Source: Betaproteobacteria bacterium (GTDB lineage: Bacteria > Pseudomonadota > Gammaproteobacteria > Burkholderiales > Burkholderiaceae_C). From it: a DNA stretch of 64,000 nucleotides. How positions within the stretch are numbered: position 1 is the stretch's first letter; every line of letters starts with the position of its first letter. Both the position numbers and the translations under genes were made by a program. The notes beneath the pieces were generated by a model, which saw only the letters and a program-made list of their open reading frames with translations, had not been told where the DNA came from and ran no database searches. Where the stretch lies: positions 186,001 through 250,000 of the forward strand of contig JADIZZ010000023.1 of assembly GCA_016704535.1 (NCBI GenBank), read 5' to 3'. This document shows positions 29,861-38,303 of the stretch, piece after piece.

Positions 29861-30886
29861 ATGACGACTTCCTATTTCCCGTTCTCCGCCATCGTCGGGC
29901 AGGACGAAATGAAACAGGCCATCCTGTGCGCCGCGGTCGACGCGCGCATCGGCGGCGTGCTCGTCTTCGGCGACCGCGGCACCGGCAAGAGCACCGCGGT
30001 GCGCGCGCTGGCCGCGCTGCTGCCGAAGATGAAGGCCGTGGTGGGCTGCCGCTACGCCTGCGACCCGGCCGACACGTCGTCCAGCTGCGACCAGTGCCCG
30101 ACCTTGAAGGGCGGCAAGCCCAAGACCCACCTGGTGCCGGTGCCCGTGGTCGACCTGCCGCTGGGCGCCACCGAAGACCGCGTCGTCGGCGCGCTCGACC
30201 TCGAGAAGGCGCTAACCGCTGGCGTCAAGGCCTTCGAGCCCGGGCTGCTGGCCCGCGCCCACCGCGGCTTCCTCTACATCGACGAGGTCAACCTGCTGGA
30301 AGACCACCTGGTCGACCTGCTGATCGACGTCGCCGCCTCGGGTGAGAACGTCGTCGAGCGTGAAGGCCTTTCGGTGCGCCACCCGGCGCGCTTCGTGCTG
30401 GTGGGCAGCGGCAACCCCGAGGAAGGCGAACTGCGCCCGCAGCTGCTCGACCGCTTCGGCCTGGCGGTGGAGGTGCGCACGCCGCAGGACATCGCGTCGC
30501 GTGTGGAGGTGGTGCGCCGCCGTGACGACTTCGAGCGTGGCGCGGCCGACTTCCATGCGCGCTGGCAGAAGGAAGACGACAAGGTGCGGGCGCGCATCGT
30601 CGCTGCGCGTAAACGTCTACCCGACATCCAGGTGCCCGACAGCGCGCTGGAACGCGCCGCGCAGCTGTGCATGGGCCTGGGCACCGACGGGCTGCGCGGT
30701 GAACTGACGCTGATCCGCGCCGCGCGCGCGCTCGCCGCGCTGGACGGCGCGCCGGCCGTGGGCGACAGCCAGATCCACCGCGTCGCCAAGCCCGCGCTGC
30801 GCCACCGGCTGCGCCGCGACCCGCTGGACGACACCGATGCGAGTGCGCGCGTCGAGCGGGTCTGCACCGAGCTCTTCGGCGCGTGA
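29861..30886 (+). CDS. bchI: magnesium chelatase ATPase subunit I
   Basis: 341 residues. An AAA+ ATPase with Walker A GDRGTGKS (37-44), the BchI-specific Cys-rich insertion (CRYACDPAD...CDQCPTLKGG), Walker B FLYIDEVNLL and sensor GSGNPEEGELRPQLLDRF. BchI, BchD and BchH insert Mg into protoporphyrin IX, the first committed step to bacteriochlorophyll. bchD begins within its stop codon (GTGA). Confidence 0.96.
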   Translation: MTTSYFPFSAIVGQDEMKQAILCAAVDARIGGVLVFGDRGTGKSTAVRALAALLPKMKAVVGCRYACDPADTSSSCDQCPTLKGGKPKTHLVPVPVVDLPLGATEDRVVGALDLEKALTAGVKAFEPGLLARAHRGFLYIDEVNLLEDHLVDLLIDVAASGENVVEREGLSVRHPARFVLVGSGNPEEGELRPQLLDRFGLAVEVRTPQDIASRVEVVRRRDDFERGAADFHARWQKEDDKVRARIVAARKRLPDIQVPDSALERAAQLCMGLGTDGLRGELTLIRAARALAALDGAPAVGDSQIHRVAKPALRHRLRRDPLDDTDASARVERVCTELFGA

Positions 30887-32697
30887 ACACCCCGGCTGGC
30901 GGCACGCCAGGCGGCGCGCCCGCACCGTCACCTGCGGGCCCGCACCCGGAACAGGTCTGGGGCGACGCGCTCTGGGTGCAGGCGCTGTTGGCGATCGCAC
31001 CACACGGCCTGGGCGGCGTGCACCTGCGCGCGGGTGCGGGGCCGGTGCGCGACCGCTGGCTGTCCGGCTTCCGCGCGTTGCTGCCCGCGGGTGAGCCGCT
31101 GCGCCGCATGCCGGGCCACATCGCCGACGACCGGCTGCTCGGCGGCCTGGACCTCTCGGCCACGCTGGCCAGTGGGCGACCCGTGGCACAGCGCGGGCTG
31201 CTGGCCGAAAGCCACGGCGGCGTGGTCGTGGTGCCGATGGCCGAGCGCCTGAGTGCGGCCAACGCCGGCCGGCTGGCTGCCGCCCTGGACAGCGGCGAGG
31301 TCGGCTTCGAACGCGATGGCATCAGCGCGCGCTGGCCGGCGCGCTTCGGCGTGCTGGCCTGCGACGAAGGCGGCGAGGACGATCACCCGCTGGCCGCCAC
31401 GCTGCTCGACCGCCTGTCCTTCCACGTCGACCTGCGTGCCCTTTCGCTGCGCGACTGCGGCCCTGCGGAGACCCGCGCCGCCGATGCCGCCGAGGTGGCC
31501 GCGGCGCAGGCGCTGCTGCCACGCGTGACGTTGGACGACCGGGTGCTGCAGGCCTTGTGCGGCACGGCGCTGGCGCTGGGCGTACCCGGCCTGCGCGCCA
31601 GCCAGCACGCCGTGCGCGCCGCGCGCGCCGCGGCCGCGCTGGCCGGCCGCGCCAGCGTCAACGACGACGATGCGCTGCTCGCCGCGCGCCTGGTGCTGGC
31701 GCCGCGCGCCACGCGGCTGCCGACGTCGCCCGACGACGAGGACGAGCCGCCCGAACCGCCGCCGCCCCCGGAGAACGAAGAACCGCCGTCGGCTGAAGAG
31801 CCCCAGCCGCAAAGCGAGCCGCAGACGCTGGAAGATCGCCTCGTCGAAGCCGCCGTGGCCGCCCTGCCCGCCGGCCTGCTGGCCGCGCTGCAGGCCGGCC
31901 TGGGCGGGCCGCACGCCGGCCGCGTCGGGGCACTCACGGCATCACCGCGCAGCGGCCGCCCGGTGGGTACACGCCTGGGCTCACCGCGTGGCGGCGCACG
32001 CCTGAACCTCATCGAGACGCTGCGTGCCGCCGCACCCTGGCAGACGCTGCGCCGCCGCGCCGCGCCGCAGCGCACGGGGCTCATCCACGTGCACAGCGAC
32101 GACCTGCGCATCAGCCGCCTGCAGCAGCGCGCGGCGACGGCCACGATCTTCGTGCTCGATGCCTCGGGCTCGTCGGCCTTGCACCGGCTGGGCGAAGCCA
32201 AGGGTGCCGTCAACCTGCTGCTGGCCGACTGCTACGTGCGCCGCGACCAGGTGGCGGTGATTGCCTTCCGCGGCCGCACGGCCGAACTGCTGCTGCCCCC
32301 CACACGTTCGCTGGTGCGCGCCAAGCGCAGCCTGGCCGCGCTGCCTGGCGGCGGCGGCACGCCGCTGGCGCTGGGCCTGGAAGCCGCACTGCGCCTGGCC
32401 ACGCAAGTGCGGCGCAGCGGCGCCACGCCCATCGTCGTGCTGCTGACCGATGGCCGCGCCAACATCACGCGCGCCGGCGAACCCGGCCGCGCCCAGGCCG
32501 AGGCCGACGCCATCGCCATGGCGCGCCAGCTGCGCGCGGCGCGGCTCACGGCGCTGGTGGTAGACACCTCGCCGCAGCCGGCCATCGCCGCGCAGCGCCT
32601 GGCGGCCGAGATGGCGGCACAGTACCGCGCCCTGCCCTATGCCGGCGCGCAGGCGCTGACGGCGGCCGTGCAGAGCCTGCCGCGCAAAGTGAACTGA
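30883..32697 (+). CDS. bchD: magnesium chelatase subunit D
   Basis: 604 residues with a GTG start overlapping the bchI stop. An N-terminal degenerate AAA+ domain without a usable Walker A, an acidic Pro-rich linker (about 283-310, DDEDEPPEPPPPP), and a C-terminal VWA domain with MIDAS DASGSS and TDGRANITRAG. BchD is the platform on which BchI hexamers and BchH assemble. Co-translated with bchI. Confidence 0.96.
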   Translation: MNTPAGGTPGGAPAPSPAGPHPEQVWGDALWVQALLAIAPHGLGGVHLRAGAGPVRDRWLSGFRALLPAGEPLRRMPGHIADDRLLGGLDLSATLASGRPVAQRGLLAESHGGVVVVPMAERLSAANAGRLAAALDSGEVGFERDGISARWPARFGVLACDEGGEDDHPLAATLLDRLSFHVDLRALSLRDCGPAETRAADAAEVAAAQALLPRVTLDDRVLQALCGTALALGVPGLRASQHAVRAARAAAALAGRASVNDDDALLAARLVLAPRATRLPTSPDDEDEPPEPPPPPENEEPPSAEEPQPQSEPQTLEDRLVEAAVAALPAGLLAALQAGLGGPHAGRVGALTASPRSGRPVGTRLGSPRGGARLNLIETLRAAAPWQTLRRRAAPQRTGLIHVHSDDLRISRLQQRAATATIFVLDASGSSALHRLGEAKGAVNLLLADCYVRRDQVAVIAFRGRTAELLLPPTRSLVRAKRSLAALPGGGGTPLALGLEAALRLATQVRRSGATPIVVLLTDGRANITRAGEPGRAQAEADAIAMARQLRAARLTALVVDTSPQPAIAAQRLAAEMAAQYRALPYAGAQALTAAVQSLPRKVN

Positions 32698-32703
32698 CAA
32701 TCG

Positions 32704-33624
32704 ATGGCCAGCGGCCTGGACTGGCGTACCGACGGCCGCGACTGGCCGCACCGCGAGCGCAGCCGCTTCGTCGACGTGGCTGGCCAGCATTGGCACGTGC
32801 AGCAGTGGCCGCCGCCGCGGCCCGACGCGCCCTCCTGGCTGCTGCTGCACGGCACCGGCGCGTCGACACACTCCTTCCGCGCCCTGGCGCCGCTGCTGGC
32901 AACGCACGTCGGCATCGTCGCGCCCGACCTGCCCGGCCACGGCTTCAGCGGCTCCGCGCCCATCGGCCGCGCAGGCATGGAAGGCATGGCGCAGGCGGTG
33001 CGCATGCTGCTGCGTGAACTGGGCGTCGCGCCGGTCTGCACCGTGGGCCACTCGGCCGGCGCGGCCATCGCCGTGCGCATGCGGCTGCGCGAGGACGCCA
33101 ACGCCGAGAAGGCCGAGAAGGCCGGCGCCACGCCGGCAGCGCCCCACCGGCTGATCGGCCTCAACGCCGCGCTGCTGCCCTTGGGCGGCCTGGCCGGCAC
33201 GCTGTTCTCGCCGGCGGCCAAGCTGCTGGCGCTGAATCCGCTGGCGCCCTACTTCTTCTCTTGGCACGCCGCGCAGGGCGCGGTGCTGACGCGGCTGCTG
33301 GGCAGCACCGGCTCTAAGCTCGACGCCGAGGGCGCGGCGCTGTACCGGCAGCTGATCGAGAGCCCGGCGCACGTCGCCGGCGCGCTGACGATGATGGCGC
33401 AGTGGGACCTGCCTGCGCTGGCGCGCGACCTGCCGCGCCTGCGCACGCCACTGGACCTGGTGGTGGCCGAGGCCGACGGCACCGTGCCACCGTCCGATGC
33501 CGAGCGGGTACGCAGGCTGTTGCCCGGCGTGACGGTGCACCGCCTGCCCGGCCTGGGCCATCTGGCGCATGAAGAAGCCCCAGCCACGGTGGCCGAGCTG
33601 CTGCTGAGACTAGTGCGGCTCTGA
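32704..33624 (+). CDS. bchO: BchO, alpha/beta hydrolase linked to Mg-chelatase
   Basis: 306 residues. Alpha/beta hydrolase with oxyanion motif LLLHGTGASTHSF, nucleophile elbow VGHSAGAAIAVRM, and His in LPGLGHLAHEEAP. BchO is conserved after bchID in purple bacteria and is needed for normal bacteriochlorophyll, but its reaction is unsettled. Its 3' end overlaps the convergent hemA by 15 bases. Confidence 0.92.
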   Translation: MASGLDWRTDGRDWPHRERSRFVDVAGQHWHVQQWPPPRPDAPSWLLLHGTGASTHSFRALAPLLATHVGIVAPDLPGHGFSGSAPIGRAGMEGMAQAVRMLLRELGVAPVCTVGHSAGAAIAVRMRLREDANAEKAEKAGATPAAPHRLIGLNAALLPLGGLAGTLFSPAAKLLALNPLAPYFFSWHAAQGAVLTRLLGSTGSKLDAEGAALYRQLIESPAHVAGALTMMAQWDLPALARDLPRLRTPLDLVVAEADGTVPPSDAERVRRLLPGVTVHRLPGLGHLAHEEAPATVAELLLRLVRL

Positions 33625-34914
33625 TCGCGACCCGCCGCGCTGCGGGCAGCGCAGGAACAGGCGCGTCACCGTCTGCGAGACCTGCTCGCGGTGTGCCGGG
33701 TCTGCGCTGCGAAGCTCGGCCAGCGGGCCGTGCAGCAGCTTGGCCGTGAGGCCGCGCGTCAGCGTCTGCAGCACGGCGTCGATGTCCTCGCCGCGGGCCA
33801 GCCCGTGGCGTGCACGCTTCAGTTCGGCCGTGCCCCAGTCCTCGGCCTGGCGGTTCAGCGCGCGGATCAGCGGCACGCTGGCGCGCTGCGCCATCCAGTG
33901 CTCGAAGCCCTTCACGCCGGCGTCGACGATCTCTTCGGCACGCGCCACGGCCGCCACGCGCTTGTCGCCCGCGGTCTGCACCAGCGAAGACAGGTCGTCC
34001 ACGGTGTAGAGGTAGACGTCGGACAGGCGCGTGACCTCGGGTTCGATGTCCCGCGGCACGGCCAGGTCGACCATGAACATCGGGCGCTGGCGGCGCTTCT
34101 TCAGCGCCCGTTCCACCGCGCCCAGGCCGATCAGCGGCAGCGTGCTCGCGGTGCAGGAAACCACCACGTCGAACTCGTGCAGCCGGTCGGGCAGGTCGGC
34201 CAGCCGCAGGGCCTGGCCACCAAACCGCGCGGCCAGCGTCTCGCCGCGTTCCTGCGTGCGGTTGGCCACCGCCAGCGACAGCGGCTGCTGCTTGGCGAAG
34301 TGCGCGGCGACGAGCTCGATCATCTCGCCGGCGCCCACCAGCAACACGCGCACCTGGTGCAGGTCCTCGAACAACTGCGCCGCCAGGCGCACCGTGGCGG
34401 CAGCCATGCTGACCGAATGCGCGCCGATCTCGGTGGCGGTGCGCACTTCCTTGGCCACCGAGAAGGAACGCTGGAACAGCTGGTGCAAGGTGCTGCCCAA
34501 GGTGCCGGCCAGGCCGGCTTCGCGCACGGCCTGCTTGATCTGGCCCAGGATCTGCGGCTCACCCAGCACCATCGAGTCGAGGCCCGATGCGACGCGGAAG
34601 GCGTGGCGCGCCGCGGCGCCGTCTTCCACCACGTAGGCGTGATCGGCCAGGCACGCACCGCTGGTGCCGCCCTGCGCGGCCAGCCAGTCCAGCGCGGGCC
34701 GGGCCAGGTCGGCCGCAGCCTGGGTGTCGTCGGCAGCCACGTAGAGCTCGGTGCGGTTGCAGGTGGACAGCAGCGTGGCCTCGGGCGCCGCACGCTGCAG
34801 GCAGGCACGCAGACTGCGCAGCGCCTCGGGCAGCTGCGGCGCCGGGAACGCGAAGCGCGAACGAAGGTCCAGCGGTGCGCTGTGGTGGTTGATACCGAGG
34901 GCCAGGACGGTCAT
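33610..34914 (-). CDS. hemA: glutamyl-tRNA reductase
   Basis: 434 residues. N-terminal NHHSAPLDLRSRFAF, the catalytic Cys in LLSTCNRTELYVA, and the Rossmann motif VLLVGAGEMIELVA. It makes glutamate-1-semialdehyde from Glu-tRNA, starting the C5 route to 5-aminolevulinate for haem, bacteriochlorophyll and B12. Its location in the photosynthesis cluster and a promoter covered by a PpsR-type site suggest that tetrapyrrole entry is controlled along with pigment genes. Confidence 0.96.
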   Translation of the reverse strand: MTVLALGINHHSAPLDLRSRFAFPAPQLPEALRSLRACLQRAAPEATLLSTCNRTELYVAADDTQAAADLARPALDWLAAQGGTSGACLADHAYVVEDGAAARHAFRVASGLDSMVLGEPQILGQIKQAVREAGLAGTLGSTLHQLFQRSFSVAKEVRTATEIGAHSVSMAAATVRLAAQLFEDLHQVRVLLVGAGEMIELVAAHFAKQQPLSLAVANRTQERGETLAARFGGQALRLADLPDRLHEFDVVVSCTASTLPLIGLGAVERALKKRRQRPMFMVDLAVPRDIEPEVTRLSDVYLYTVDDLSSLVQTAGDKRVAAVARAEEIVDAGVKGFEHWMAQRASVPLIRALNRQAEDWGTAELKRARHGLARGEDIDAVLQTLTRGLTAKLLHGPLAELRSADPAHREQVSQTVTRLFLRCPQRGGSRSEPH

Positions 34915-34973
34915 CGCGCGGCCCGCGGCAGGGGGTGGGCAAGGACGCGTTGACGGCTCAGGTGCATGCCCCT

Positions 34974-35002
34974 ATCCTAGACCTGTCTCGTTCAGTTGAC
35001 AA
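34974..35002 (-). promoter_or_regulatory. predicted sigma70-type promoter of hemA
   Basis: Read toward hemA: -35 TTGTCA (35002-34997), 17-base spacer, -10 TAGGAT (34979-34974). The hemA start codon is about 60 bases downstream. The perfect TGT-N12-ACA palindrome overlaps the spacer and -35, which would give repression by blocking polymerase. Confidence 0.6.
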
Positions 35003-35022
35003 CTTGTTGTGACAAGCGAACG
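34984..35022. promoter_or_regulatory. paired PpsR/CrtJ-type sites between hemA and crtE
   Basis: Site 1 at 34984-35001 is a perfect TGT-N12-ACA. Site 2 at 35005-35022 is TGT-N12-ACG, one base off, with a 3-base gap. PpsR (CrtJ) is the redox-responsive repressor of purple-bacterial pigment genes and binds such palindromes in pairs. Placement in the divergent hemA/crtE gap would let one regulator act on both genes. Confidence 0.65.
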
Positions 35023-35088
35023 TGACGCCCAGTTCGGCATCCCGGCCTGCGGGATTCCGCGGCCCGGCCCACGAAAGGACATGCACCG

Positions 35089-35967
35089 ATGAATGCCCAC
35101 GATCGAATCGAGCAGGCTTTGCAGGCCGCCCTGGCCCTGGGCGAAGGCACCGCCGGCCCGCCCAAGCTCGCGGCGGCGCTGCGGCACGCGGTCTTCCCGG
35201 GGGGCGCGCGCATCCGGCCGCAGCTGTGCCTGGCCGTGGCGCAGGCGTGCGGCGACAGCGACCCGGGGCTCACCAACGGCGCGGCCGTGGCCATCGAACT
35301 GCTGCACTGCGCCTCGCTCGTGCACGACGACCTGCCCTGCTTCGACGACGCGATCACGCGCCGCGGCGTGCCCACCGTTCACGCGGCCTTCGGGGAACGC
35401 ATCGCAGTGCTGACCGGCGACGCGCTGATCGTGCTGGCCTTCCAGTACCTGGCGCATTCGGCACGCCACGCGCCGCACGACCTGCCGGGGCTGCTGTCCA
35501 TCGTCGCGCAGCGTGTCGGCGCGCCCACGGGCATCGTGGCCGGGCAGGCTTGGGAATGTGAGCCCTTCGTTGGCCTGGCGGCCTACCACCGCGCCAAGAC
35601 GGGCTCGCTGTTTTCGGCGTGCACGGAGGCCGGCGCGCTGGCCGCGGGCGCGAACCCCGAGCGCTGGCAGGCCTTCGGCCTCTTCCTGGGCGAGGCCTAC
35701 CAGGTGGCAGACGACATCCGCGACGTGGCCCTGGCCGCCGAGCTGCTGGGCAAACCTGCCGGCCGCGACATCGCGCTGTGTCGGCCGAGTTGTGCCACGG
35801 AAATGGGAATGCACGGCGCCATCGCGCACTTCGACGGCCTGCTCGCACGTGCGGTGGGCGCCATCCCGCCCTGCCGCGGCGCTTCGGCGCTGCGCGCGCT
35901 GGTGCGCGCCGAGTCCGAACGCCTGGTGCCCGAAGCCACCGTACGCCAGTTCGCGCTGGCCGCCTGA
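35089..35967 (+). CDS. crtE: geranylgeranyl diphosphate synthase
   Basis: 292 residues. First Asp-rich motif in LVHDDLPCFDD and second in VADDIRD, plus FPGGARIRPQLCL, mark a trans-prenyl synthase. It makes the C20 precursor for carotenoids and for the bacteriochlorophyll tail. A good AAGGA ribosome site precedes the ATG at 35089. First gene of crtE-crtF, divergent from hemA with PpsR-type sites between. Confidence 0.94.
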   Translation: MNAHDRIEQALQAALALGEGTAGPPKLAAALRHAVFPGGARIRPQLCLAVAQACGDSDPGLTNGAAVAIELLHCASLVHDDLPCFDDAITRRGVPTVHAAFGERIAVLTGDALIVLAFQYLAHSARHAPHDLPGLLSIVAQRVGAPTGIVAGQAWECEPFVGLAAYHRAKTGSLFSACTEAGALAAGANPERWQAFGLFLGEAYQVADDIRDVALAAELLGKPAGRDIALCRPSCATEMGMHGAIAHFDGLLARAVGAIPPCRGASALRALVRAESERLVPEATVRQFALAA

Positions 35968-35978
35968 AGGTCTAGCCG

Positions 35979-37145
35979 ATGCCGCTGCTGGAAGCCCGTC
36001 TGCCCACCCCCGCCGTCAACCGCACGCCGACCTGGCGCGAACGCTGGCAAGCCTGGCGCGACGGCGTTCTCACCAGCCCCGACTTCCAGCGCCGCGCCGC
36101 ACGCACCTGGTGGATGCGACCCATCGCGCGCCGCCGCGCGCGCGCGCTGTTCGACCTGGTGGCGGGCTTCGTCTATTCGCAGGTGCTGCTGGCCTGCGTG
36201 CGGCTGAGGCTCTTCGACCACCTGGCCGCCGGCCCGCTGAGCGCGGCCGAACTGCAGCGGGTGCTCGACCTGCCCGCCGAAGGCACCGAGCGCCTGCTGG
36301 CCGCCGCCGTGGCGCTGGACCTGGTGGACCGCCGCGAGAGCCCGAACGGCCTTCGCTACGGCTTGGGCAAGCTGGGTGCGCCGATGGTGTCCAACGAGGC
36401 AGTGTCGTCCATGGTGGAGCACCACGCCGTGCTCTACGGTGACCTCGCCGACCCGGTGGCCCTGCTGAAGGGTGGTACGGCGCCGGCGCTGTCGCGCTAC
36501 TGGGCCTATGCAAGCAGCGCAACCCCAGGCACGCTGCCGCCCGAGGCGGTGAACGAGTATTCCGCGCTGATGTCGGCGTCGCAGCCCCTGGTGGCCGACG
36601 AGGTGCTGGACGCCTACGACATCGGCCAGCACCGCTGCCTGCTCGACGTCGGCGGCGGCCAGGGCCGCTTCCTGCTGGCGGCCGCGCGCCGGTCCGCCGA
36701 GCTGAAGCTGGTGCTGTTCGACCTGCCCGGCGTGGTCCCGGCGGCGCTGCGCGCGTTCGCCGTGGCCGGTGTCGCCCAGCGCGCCGCCGTGCACGGCGGC
36801 GACTTCACCCGCGACGCGCTGCCCCGCGGCGCCGACGTGGCCTCGCTCATCCGCGTCATCTACGACCACCCCGACGAGCGCGCTGCGACCATCCTGCGCG
36901 CCGTCTACGACGCACTGCCCTCGGGCGGCACGCTGCTACTTGCCGAGCCGATGGCCGGCGCCAGCGGCGCGCGCCGCATGGGCGACGCCTACTTCAACTT
37001 CTATCTGCTGGCCATGCACGGAGGACGCTCCCGCACGGCGGTCGAACTGGGCCGCCTGGTGCAGGCGGCGGGCTTCGAAGGACTGCGCGAGCTGGCCACG
37101 CCGATCCCGCTGCAAGTCAGCGTGCTGGTGGCGCGCAAGACCTGA
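35979..37145 (+). CDS. crtF: hydroxyneurosporene O-methyltransferase
   Basis: 388 residues. A SAM-dependent O-methyltransferase: an N-terminal dimerisation/winged-helix part (about 50-150) and the SAM motif CLLDVGGGQGRFLLAAA. CrtF methylates the C-1 hydroxyl of hydroxyspheroidene-type carotenoids, giving the methoxy end group. It follows crtE by 11 bases, and the upstream crtE and downstream bchC are its usual neighbours. Confidence 0.93.
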   Translation: MPLLEARLPTPAVNRTPTWRERWQAWRDGVLTSPDFQRRAARTWWMRPIARRRARALFDLVAGFVYSQVLLACVRLRLFDHLAAGPLSAAELQRVLDLPAEGTERLLAAAVALDLVDRRESPNGLRYGLGKLGAPMVSNEAVSSMVEHHAVLYGDLADPVALLKGGTAPALSRYWAYASSATPGTLPPEAVNEYSALMSASQPLVADEVLDAYDIGQHRCLLDVGGGQGRFLLAAARRSAELKLVLFDLPGVVPAALRAFAVAGVAQRAAVHGGDFTRDALPRGADVASLIRVIYDHPDERAATILRAVYDALPSGGTLLLAEPMAGASGARRMGDAYFNFYLLAMHGGRSRTAVELGRLVQAAGFEGLRELATPIPLQVSVLVARKT

Positions 37146-37167
37146 GTTCGCACGATGAGGCATGCGG

Positions 37168-37207
37168 TGAGGACAGCCGAGCACAAAAGCGTAAATCCTG
37201 CTTGACA
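37168..37207. promoter_or_regulatory. two imperfect PpsR/CrtJ-type sites before bchC
   Basis: TGA-N12-ACA at 37168-37185 and CGT-N12-ACA at 37190-37207, each one base off the TGT-N12-ACA consensus, 4 bases apart. The second covers the -35 of the predicted bchC promoter. In Rhodobacter the bchC promoter is the classic paired CrtJ target, which supports the call. Confidence 0.5.
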
Positions 37208-37229
37208 CTTCATGACGTAAGCCTAAGAT
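37202..37229 (+). promoter_or_regulatory. sigma70-type promoter of the bchCXYZ-puf superoperon
   Basis: TTGACA (37202-37207), 16-base spacer, TAAGAT (37224-37229), about 120 bases before the bchC start. This is the best -35/-10 pair seen in the cluster. Since bchC-X-Y-Z and puf genes run on with small gaps, transcripts from here could read into puf. Confidence 0.65.
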
Positions 37230-37349
37230 GACATTCAGACGCCCCAGCCGCGGCGTACCGATCCCGACCCGAGTCACCACGCCCGTCCCCATGCCCTCCA
37301 GTGCGTCCCGCTACACCCACCTGCACCGCCCGTCGAACGGAGGCCGTGC

Positions 37350-38303
37350 ATGAAGACGCAGGCCATCGTCCTTGAGAAGCCCGAGCACTTGCGCCTGGCC
37401 ACGCTGGATTTGACCGACCCCGTCGACAGCGACGTCGTCGTCGACATCGAATTCAGCGGCATCTCCACCGGCACCGAACGCCTGCTCTGGAACGGCCGCA
37501 TGCCGATGTTCCCGGGCATGGGCTACCCGCTGGTGCCGGGTTACGAATCGGTGGGCCGCATCGTGCAAGCCGGCCCGACCTCGGGCCACGAGGTGGGCGA
37601 ACGGGTCTACGTGCCCGGCGCACGCTGCTACGGCGAGGTGCGCGGCCTCTTCGGCGGCGCGGCATCGAAGGTGGTGGTGCCCGGCGAGAAGGTCGTGCCC
37701 ATCAGCGACAAGCTGGGCGAACAGGCCGTGCTGCTGGCGCTGGCCGCCACGGCCTACCACGCGGTGGCCTGCGGCGGCAAGGAAGCGCCGCACCGGCCGC
37801 CCGACCTCATCGTCGGCCACGGCGTGCTCGGCCGCCTGCTGGCCCGCATGGTGGTGGCCGCCGGCTACGACGCGCCCACGGTGTGGGAGCTGAACCCCGA
37901 ACGCGCGCATGGCGCGATGGGCTACACGGTGATCTCGCCGCTGGACGACACGCGGCGCGACTACCAGGCCATCTACGACGTCAGCGGTGACTGCGGCATC
38001 CTCGACAAGGCCATCGCGCGCCTGGCCTTCGGTGGCGAGGTCGTGCTGGCCGGCTTCTATCACGAGCCGCTGAGCTTCAACTTCGCGCCGGCCTTCATGC
38101 GCGAGGCGCAGATCCGCACCGCCGCGGAATGGAAACGCGCCGACATGATGGCCGTGAGAGAACTCGCCGAGAACGGTCGCTTGTCTCTCGACGGCCTCAT
38201 CACCCACCACGACGTGGCAACCCACGCCGCAGACGCCTACCGCACCGCCTTCGGCGACGCGGCGTGCTTGAAGATGGTTCTCGACTGGAGACAGATGCAA
38301 TGA
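37350..38303 (+). CDS. bchC: 3-hydroxyethyl bacteriochlorophyllide a dehydrogenase
   Basis: 317 residues. A medium-chain dehydrogenase-like protein without the usual catalytic zinc Cys set. YESVGRIVQAGP and the NAD-binding stretch IVGHGVLGRLLARMVVAAG are seen. BchC oxidises the 3-hydroxyethyl group to acetyl in bacteriochlorophyllide a synthesis. The stop overlaps the bchX start (ATGA). Confidence 0.94.
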   Translation: MKTQAIVLEKPEHLRLATLDLTDPVDSDVVVDIEFSGISTGTERLLWNGRMPMFPGMGYPLVPGYESVGRIVQAGPTSGHEVGERVYVPGARCYGEVRGLFGGAASKVVVPGEKVVPISDKLGEQAVLLALAATAYHAVACGGKEAPHRPPDLIVGHGVLGRLLARMVVAAGYDAPTVWELNPERAHGAMGYTVISPLDDTRRDYQAIYDVSGDCGILDKAIARLAFGGEVVLAGFYHEPLSFNFAPAFMREAQIRTAAEWKRADMMAVRELAENGRLSLDGLITHHDVATHAADAYRTAFGDAACLKMVLDWRQMQ

